Assembly (NCBI GenBank): GCA_017590115.1
Contig: JAGGNK010006448.1
Span: forward strand, 14,199,860-14,263,859
Direction of reading: 5' to 3'
Length of the DNA: 64,000 bases
Source of the DNA: Montifringilla adamsi
Taxonomy: Eukaryota; Chordata; Aves; Passeriformes; Passeridae
Shown here: piece after piece, positions 59,646 to 64,000 of the stretch
How the letters are laid out: each line of letters opens with the position of its first letter
Position numbering within the stretch: the stretch's first letter is position 1
Program-made: the position numbers and the translations under genes
Notes under the pieces: model-generated
Seen by the model: the letters and a program-made list of their open reading frames with translations, nothing else
The model's database searches: none
What the model was told of the DNA's origin: nothing

Positions 59646-61356
59646 CCTTATTGTATCACTAATATTGCAGCTCCAGGGTATTTTCAATAGGTAGCCAAAT
59701 GACAGATCTTCCCATGCTGCATTGCAGCATGGACACAAACCTCTTGGTTCTGTCCCACAACAATTTTATAACTCAGGTAGCATTAACATGTGGCTTGTGC
59801 AAGATGTATTGCCTACACTGAGCTCCAGAGTTCTGGGCATATAAATGTGGACTAAAACCTGGGAAACTTTCCCAGCAGTGCAAGGAACCCAAAATCCCTA
59901 TTCATTACTGCTGCTATACAGCTTACTGCTATGAAGGGTGTAGTAGGTGGAAAAAAAGGCTTTGTTAAAATGCTACAGATCTGCACTTGATCCTAGTGTT
60001 TCTTTACAACCTCAATATTGTCTGGCTGCATATGATTACCCATACAATTCTTTCATTCATCCACTAAAACAGAACACCCTACTAGAGATAAGAGACCAAC
60101 TTCAGCCATAAATCCATTCAGAGCAGAGAAGTTTCATTACTGAAAATTAACCATTCCCTAGAAATGCAATTGTTTTGTACTCTGCAAAAACTCTTATGCT
60201 CTGGTTAAGCTGGTGAGTTGCATTTTGTGAACGCAATGTTAGATATCCAGAAACCGCTTCAACTTCTTGTAGGAAAATTAATTTACTAATTTTGGGTTAA
60301 GGGTTCCTTTTTTTCCCCCTCGCTACACCACAGCATTTCTGAATACAACAGCAGATAGCTGTTCCATCTGGATTCTCACTAATTAGTGAAATGCCAGCTG
60401 ATCCTGTCATTTCCCAACAAACTTTCTTCCCAGATGCAAAGTCTGACTGTCACCCTCTAAGTTTTCTTCTAGTAGGGTTCTTCCAATTTAAAATTAACTC
60501 AGGCATTTTCATTACCATTTTTTCTACTCCAACATACTAAAAACTATTAAAAGTGTAATTAGGTTATAAAAGTGATAGATATCTAACAACTAATATATTT
60601 TATTTTTCTCATATTTACTTCACCTTTTACTTCAGCAGTGTAGGAAGAATACACAGTCTAGCTACACTGCTTTTAGCACTGCAATAAATTAAAATATATT
60701 GGAATAATCAGCAGCATGCATTTGTAGGAAAATTATGACTGCTTTCATACTAATTATTCTCTAAGTATTTACAAGGGGATATTTAGGTAAGCATGCCATT
60801 GAAAAGAACAAGCTGCCAAATACTCCACTCACAAAAAATCTTTTTTTAAAAAAATTTGTATATGGTAGCTCGGGTTTTTTTCCATTCATATTATGTAAAT
60901 ATTCTTCTCATCCTCTTACACAATGCTAATTATGACACGTATGTCTTTATTTTTCTACAGTGACCATGACTATATCTGATTTTCAGAAACAAAATGGCAT
61001 TTTTAAATTAAATCTAAATTTATAAAGGATATTATTTATGTTATAAATCAGGATTTGTATCATTACTTGTCAAATAATAATATGAAAATTACTCATATAC
61101 AAAATCTTTTGTATATGCATTGAAAACTTAGACTTTGGATTAGACTTGATGACACAATAAATATGAAGGAGAAGGGTAATCTCAGGTAAAGGCTATGAGC
61201 CTGCACTTCAAGAACTTCTGTCTGGATGAAAAACTTTTGTAATTTTCCTGCATCTTGTAACTCCATTAACAAAATGTAGATAGTAACTATATTACTCTGT
61301 AACACTGACTATAGGTCAGTGGGGCATAATGAAAATACAAATAAAAATTATACAAT
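59646..61356. other. Unique AT-rich noncoding sequence, nothing recognised
   Basis: About 1.7 kb with no recognised element; AT content rises strongly from 60.5 to 61.2 kb. Confidence 0.5.
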
Positions 61357-61960
61357 ATCGTAGAACAATAGACCCACAGGGATTTTTAGGTTGTAAAAGA
61401 CCTTTACAATCATCAAGTCCAAATGTTAACATGACACTGCCAAGTTTACAACTAAACCATGTCCCCAGGTGCTGCATCTACACATGTTTTAATACCTCCA
61501 GAAATGGTGATCCCCCACCACTCCCCTGGGCAGCCTGTTCCAATGCTTGACAAACCTTTCCGTGAAGAACTTTTCCTAACATTCAATCTAAACCTCACCT
61601 GCTGCAACCTGAGACTATTTCCCTTTGTTCTATTACTTGTTAGCTGGGAGAAGAGACCATGGCCTCCCTTCCTGCCTCATAGCTGTAGGCAGTGATAAGT
61701 TCTCCTGAGTGTCCTGTTGTCCAGGCTAAACACCCCAAGCTCTCTCAGATGCTCCTCACAGGACTTGTGCTCCAGAGCCTTCACCAGCTTCATCAGCCCT
61801 TCTCTGGCCACGCTCCACCGTGTTAATGTCCTCCTTGCCACAAGGGACCCAAAACTGAACTCAGGATTTAAGGTGCAGCCTCACTAGTGCTGAGCAGGGG
61901 GGCGGATCACTGACCCAATCCTGCTGGCCACACTATCGCTGATACAGGCACAAGATATTG
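61357..61960 (-). mobile_element. CR1 LINE fragment, ORF2 C-terminal part and 3' end
   Basis: Antisense CR1 of about 600 bp. On plus the order is the 3' end (gacctttacaatcatcaagtcc), then aacatgacactgccaag, ggcagcctgttccaatgcttg, ttttcctaacattcaatc, ggagaagagacc, ctcagatgctcctcacag, tcatcagcccttctctggcc and cctcactagtgctgagcagg. This is the expected reversed CR1 C-terminal block. The subfamily differs from the 48207 and 11203 copies (atcatcaagtcc against atcatctagtcc-like cores). It is truncated near 61960. Confidence 0.93.
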
Positions 61961-64000
61961 AAGATGCCAGCACGGATAGGTAAAAAACTTTGGTGGCGTT
62001 CTCAAAAATAAGGAGCAAGATGGCTTTAACATGAGAGGATCAGGAGGGTGTTCCCTCCTGGGAATGAGCCCTATCTTTACTGGGGTCATACCTGAATGTG
62101 TCCCAAAAAGCAAGTTAGGAATAGGAAAAGCACAACAATTGCTTCATGGAAGAGGGATAATTTAGCACAGCTCTCCCTCCCAATCACCCAAAGGCCAGGG
62201 TATGAAGAGGGCAAGCAGAGGGGAGCAACCACACAGCCTTCTTTCAAATCCACCAGCACTGTCGAAGAAAGATGAAACAGCTCTGTGAAATGCAGATTCT
62301 TCAAGAGTACTTATCTGCTGTCTAGTAAAAACCTGCTCTGAAAGCAAGCTGGAGGCCATCTCCATATCTTTATATGAAAACATTCCCTTCAAAATAGACA
62401 AGTTTACATTGCCTGATACCAATAACTACCTGTTGACTTCACTGGCTGTTTTTAACTTCTTGCCTTGAGCTTTGAACACATATAAACCTGTCTAGAAATC
62501 AAAAAAAAAAAGAAAGAAAAACCTGCTGCCTTTGTGCATTAACTTCCTGGTTAATGCATGTTCACTCTGCCTGATTTTGAAAAATACATTAAAATTTACA
62601 TTTGTATGGAAGAAATTATTTATATATGAGGGGTAAAAGTAACCATGTGCTATATATAGGTCTGTATATAATAAGACAGAGAAAACAATTTATCAACTGA
62701 AAATAGCATATTTTCAGACAAACTTACCGCCCTGAGAATACAGCAGTGAAATTGAAAAATATCTAATTCTAATTTTTCTGAGAAATAACAAATATTGTCT
62801 ATTAATCTTTCTGGAAAAAAAATTAAAGAAACAATAAACTATTTTTTAAGGCATTAGATATTGCAACAACACATTAATGCCAGTATAACTCTAATCTCCA
62901 GGACTGTTTATTCCCAGATGTTGAAAAATTAGGAATGTTAAGAAGTAGTTTATGTTGCATAGGGGAAAATCTATTTTCTTTCAAGTTTTCAGGGGGTATT
63001 CTGTTTTGAGCCTTAGCAACTGTTTTGTCACCTTGAAAGTATGAAAGGAAAGCCTCCTAAATTTTGACTATTGAAATTTGGGATAATTAGTGAAAAGAAA
63101 GTTCACAGTATGCTTGTCCTGTCTCCAGCAATTGCTGCAGCTGACCATTAGAGACATCATACTGTGGAAGATGACACATTGTATAGATTTGTCGTGTTAC
63201 CAAATCTCTCCAAGTATGCCTTCCACTCCCAAAAAATCCCAAAAACCCCAAAGTAAAAACATGGATCTGAACTTCCCTTCTAATAAATGTTGCAAGCCAC
63301 AGGTATGATTCATTACTAAAGACAAGAAGTCACTTTTCTTTAAATCAGAAGAAATATTCTAAAGTGTAATTTAGGGCAAAAAATTAGTAAATCCTCAAAA
63401 CAAGCTGAAATTAGAAAATATAAACATGACCACCAAGTTTAAAAATAATGCTGTGAGGCCAGCTTTATAATTCAATCTTTATGCACACACGCAAAAAATA
63501 AATTCCTGCTGGCTAGTCTCTAAATTTCCTCCAGAATTTATGGTTCAGTCTTACTCTCATGGTAATGACTTATAAATCTTTAACTGAAATGAAGGCTTAT
63601 GAGTCTTTTAATTTTATTGGAGGACATATGGATCTTCCACTCAAGTAAATTTATTGCTGAGTCTTAGTATTTTTTTCTCAACAGTACAATATTATTACTT
63701 TCTAATTGTTCAAGATTTTTCATTTTGACACTGATTTACAGTACCTGTTAATAACAGTACTGCTTCTATTTCCTGGAACAAATATAGCCAGGGGTGACCT
63801 GGCTGCCTAAGGCTCCTTTGGTGATGATGCTGCACATGCATATTTCAATCATGCATTTGCAGCAATTAATCTCTCCCACTGGTTGTCCTGTTTCGACCAG
63901 TGTAAAGGTTAATCTGCCCCAAACAGAAGGATTTTCAGATTTCTTACAGTTAGGAAATATCTGTTTCCCTTTGCTATTAATTTGTAGATGGCTGCAGTTC
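61961..64000. other. Unique AT-rich noncoding sequence to the window end
   Basis: No recognised gene or dispersed repeat. A short A/C-rich stretch with CCC interruptions lies at about 63229-63255. The 86-codon minus frame at 62162-62422 has no recognised domain. Confidence 0.5.

Noticed and set aside
62240..62260. A ttcaaatcc string resembling a tRNA T-arm.
   Set aside because: No matching acceptor stem, anticodon arm or A-box at the right distance.

Overview
The window looks like about 64 kb of AT-rich, gene-free nuclear DNA from a bird. The evidence is at least eight degraded CR1 LINE copies with the usual avian 3' end (a ggttggaa...gacctt...atcatct core next to ctatgattctatg-like ends). 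There are also two kinds of avian endogenous-retrovirus LTR and one broken retroviral gag-pol remnant. A songbird is plausible, because of the many T/G-rich (A/C on the other strand) homopolymer tracts, but this cannot be proven from the sequence. I found no protein-coding gene, no convincing exon, no tRNA or rRNA and no CRISPR array. The open frames seen are short, lie inside repeats, or are by-products of the GAAGA repeat.

Layout. 1-11.2 kb: unique AT-rich sequence with long homopolymers (A24 at 3963, T52 at 6138, A33 at 7118). 11.2-12.0 kb: minus-strand CR1 with recognisable reverse transcriptase. 14.6 kb: a perfect (GAAGA)33 pentanucleotide array. 15.5, 16.6 and 27.0 kb: A/C or T/G-rich tracts. 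31.5-34.6 kb: a plus-strand CR1, a minus-strand CR1 end, and an older CR1-like sequence split by a solo LTR of about 1.03 kb (33314-34340, minus strand). 45.2-47.9 kb: a 5'-truncated, plus-strand endogenous retrovirus with a gag scrap, RT, RNase H, integrase and one 3' LTR. 48.2-62.0 kb: five more CR1 pieces on both strands, plus an (AT)14 array. The rest is unique-looking sequence in which I recognise nothing.

No genes work together here. The story is of sequential retroelement insertion and decay: CR1 copies of different ages, an LTR insertion into older CR1-like sequence, and a retrovirus that has lost its polymerase active site but keeps its integrase DDE triad apart from one stop. The best leads outside the repeats are a 23-bp near-perfect palindrome at 32247 and a four-fold ATTTGC array with 13-14 bp spacing at 57113. 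I found no undescribed biological system. The window could be intergenic or a large intron; the sequence does not decide.
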